From Nostocales cyanobacterium LEGE 11386 (lineage in GTDB: Bacteria > Cyanobacteriota > Cyanobacteriia > Cyanobacteriales > Nostocaceae): a stretch of DNA of 63,438 bases. The stretch's first letter is position 1, and each line of letters begins with the position of its first letter. The notes beneath the pieces were generated by a model that was given only the letters and a program-made list of their open reading frames with translations, had not been told where the DNA came from and made no database searches. Positions 62,403 through 63,438 of the stretch are shown here, piece by piece. Location of the stretch: NCBI GenBank assembly GCA_015207155.1, contig JADEXK010000035.1:1-63438 (forward strand), given 5' to 3'. The translations under genes and the position numbers were made by a program.

Positions 62403-62499
62403 CCCCTTGCAGGGGAGAGGTTTGGAGAGGGGTTTTTGATATTTGTCGAACTCACGTTAAATGAAGAGTGCTGAGTGCTGAGTCAGATCAACAATATCT

Positions 62500-62523
62500 A
62501 GAGACGCGATATATCGCGTCTCT
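62500..62523. repeat. 24-bp perfect palindrome downstream of metH
   Basis: AGAGACGCGATA and its complement without any spacer. It begins 15 bases beyond the metH stop and could serve as hairpin in the metH 3' end. The AGAGACGCGAT palindrome is common in related genomes. Confidence 0.85.
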
Positions 62524-62538
62524 CTTTATATCTGGTAA

Positions 62539-63438
62539 TTAAGCGCTAAAGTACTTAGCCACCGGATGATAAGCAATAATCGCCGTCGTAGACTGTTCTG
62601 GATAAAGCTGCTCACTTTCATCCATATACAGATTAATTCTGTCAGTCCCTAACAACTCCAATTGCTTATATTGATCCTGAATATTCGGACAAGCCGGATA
62701 GCCAAAACTATACCGTGAACCAGAATAACGCTGTGCCAAAATATCCCGAAGATTATCCGGTTCCTCAGCACCAAAACCCAACTCGCGGCGAATTCTCGCG
62801 TGAGTCCATTCCGCCAACGCCTCAGCTACCTGCACAGCCAAACCGTGAAAATACAGATAATCAGTGTATTGATCAGCAGCAAATAACTTTTGAGCAAACT
62901 CCGTCGCAATATCCCCCACAGTCACCGCCTGCATCGGAAACACATCCATCACCCCCGATTCCTTTGGCGCAAAGAAATCAGCAATACACAACCGCCGCAA
63001 AGACCTCTGTCTCGGAAACTCAAAACTCGCTCTTACCTCAGCGTTCTCTGTGCCTCTGTGGTATGCGCTTCGCGCACGCTCCGCGAACGCATCATAAACA
63101 TACAACGTATTCCCCTCAGCCTGACAAGGAAAATACCCATAAATCACCTGGGGATGCAACAAATTCTCCCCAATCACCCTTTCCTTCCAACCCGCCAAAA
63201 TCGGATAAACCTTCTCATCCAAGAAAGCCTGATACTCCTCCTTAGACTGTTCCTTCGGCTTACGGAATTGCCATTGTCCAGCAACCAACGCCTGTAAATC
63301 CAAATATGAGAAAACCTCCTCCAAAGGAATATCACCAGGCTGTAATAACTGAGTTCCCCAGAAAGGCGGCGTAGGACGGGGAATATCTATAGCGACAGCT
63401 TCAGAACGACGGGTATCGATGGGGACTGGGGACTGGGG
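62539..63438 (-). CDS. metH: Methionine synthase MetH, C-terminal part
   Basis: This is the 3' end of cobalamin-dependent methionine synthase; the gene runs out of the window at 63438 and the frame stays open. The part seen is the AdoMet-binding activation domain, which lets reductive methylation bring the cobalamin back: PPFWGTQLLQPGDIPLEEVFSYLDLQALVAGQWQFRK, SFEFPRQRSLRRLCIADFFAPK, LFAADQYTDYLYFHGLAVQVAEALAEW, and RYSFGYPACPNIQDQYK, the AdoMet site. Two segments are repeat-derived: an insert of about 15 residues at 63035-63093 and PQSPVPI at the window edge. The TTG at 63324 is not a real start. Confidence 0.92.
   Translation of the reverse strand, partial: PQSPVPIDTRRSEAVAIDIPRPTPPFWGTQLLQPGDIPLEEVFSYLDLQALVAGQWQFRKPKEQSKEEYQAFLDEKVYPILAGWKERVIGENLLHPQVIYGYFPCQAEGNTLYVYDAFAERARSAYHRGTENAEVRASFEFPRQRSLRRLCIADFFAPKESGVMDVFPMQAVTVGDIATEFAQKLFAADQYTDYLYFHGLAVQVAEALAEWTHARIRRELGFGAEEPDNLRDILAQRYSGSRYSFGYPACPNIQDQYKQLELLGTDRINLYMDESEQLYPEQSTTAIIAYHPVAKYFSA
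63035..63093. repeat. Palindromic repeat inserted in-frame in metH
   Basis: The plus strand reads GTTCTCTGTGCCTCTGTGGT and then a near-palindrome from ATGCGCTTCGCG to CGCGAACGCAT (63063-63092). Both parts are known interspersed repeat motifs. It encodes AFAERARSAYHRGTENAEV in place of the short turn usual between VYD and ASFEFPRQR. Confidence 0.75.

Larger units (their letters stand above)
62125..62538. other. Repeat-filled spacer between M16 genes and metH
   Basis: About 410 bp without a gene. In order: a CTCACCCCAACCCCTCTCC palindrome unit (about 62147-62186), a split CCTCTCCCCTTGCAGG palindrome carrying a miniature element (62238-62402), TGAGTGC heptamers (62466-62483) and a 24-bp palindrome (62500-62523). 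Confidence 0.75.

Noticed and set aside
62715..63297. Plus-strand open frames opposite metH
   Set aside because: They are shadows of metH; the minus-strand frame carries conserved MetH motifs.

Overview
The window looks like a chromosomal segment of a filamentous, hormogonium-forming cyanobacterium of the Nostoc/Anabaena group. The evidence is a complete hps (hormogonium polysaccharide) gene series, frequent HIP1 octamers (GCGATCGC, for example at 233, 914, 1161, 2174, 5871 and 7884), a cyanobacterial-type aspartokinase with four ACT units, a fused sucrose-phosphate synthase, a CIRCE-controlled groESL operon, and many short interspersed repeats typical of these genomes. No plasmid, prophage, rRNA, CRISPR array or intact transposase was seen.

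Layout. 1-5.7 kb: aspartokinase (lysC, minus), a small methyltransferase with its own terminator, and sucrose-phosphate synthase. 5.7-11 kb: a minus-strand housekeeping block with a GAF/PP2C phosphatase, ftsY, nusB and a DUF502 membrane protein. 11.4-25.3 kb: one co-directional minus-strand series that reads hpsA-B-C-D-E-F-G-H-I-J-K in transcription order: a giant exported protein, four type IV pilin/type II secretion-like pseudopilins, glycosyltransferases and a membrane protein. In Nostoc punctiforme this locus makes and exports the polysaccharide used for gliding by hormogonia. 25.8-34 kb: rpmB, htpG, a GT4 glycosyltransferase, a small secreted protein, clpB and gloA. 34.4-42.3 kb: eno, argC, ribBA, an amidase and groES-groEL. 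42.5-42.9 kb: remains of a thioredoxin-like 2Fe-2S ferredoxin gene. 43.3-44.7 kb: a NarL-type response regulator (Ycf29-like), a hairpin-rich gene-free stretch, tRNA-Thr and tRNA-Tyr. 44.7-52 kb: an ABC exporter, a secreted cyanobacterial protein, a putative heme-handling ChuX/HutX-like protein, and a phoH / KH protein / rpsP / ffh group. 52.4-62.1 kb: accessory genes (Uma2 nuclease-like, aminopeptidase P, a PIN toxin-antitoxin pair, PhzF-like, DUF29, DUF4332, TetR) and a pair of M16 peptidases, one with and one without the zinc motif. The window ends inside metH.

The strongest unusual theme is the reach of short repeats into coding sequence. An identical 40-base repeat sits in-frame in the lysC linker and at the 3' end of a DUF4332 gene; a different palindromic repeat is in-frame in metH; and a low-complexity tract lies in the htpG linker. 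Outside genes there are two miniature inverted-repeat elements with apparent target duplications, several perfect palindromes, and tandem heptamers between groES and groEL and between eno and argC. I did not find a clearly new multi-gene system. The best undescribed candidates are the hairpin cluster at 44.18-44.32 kb, the stem-loop in the hpsB-hpsC gap, and the prepilin-like N-terminus of HpsA.
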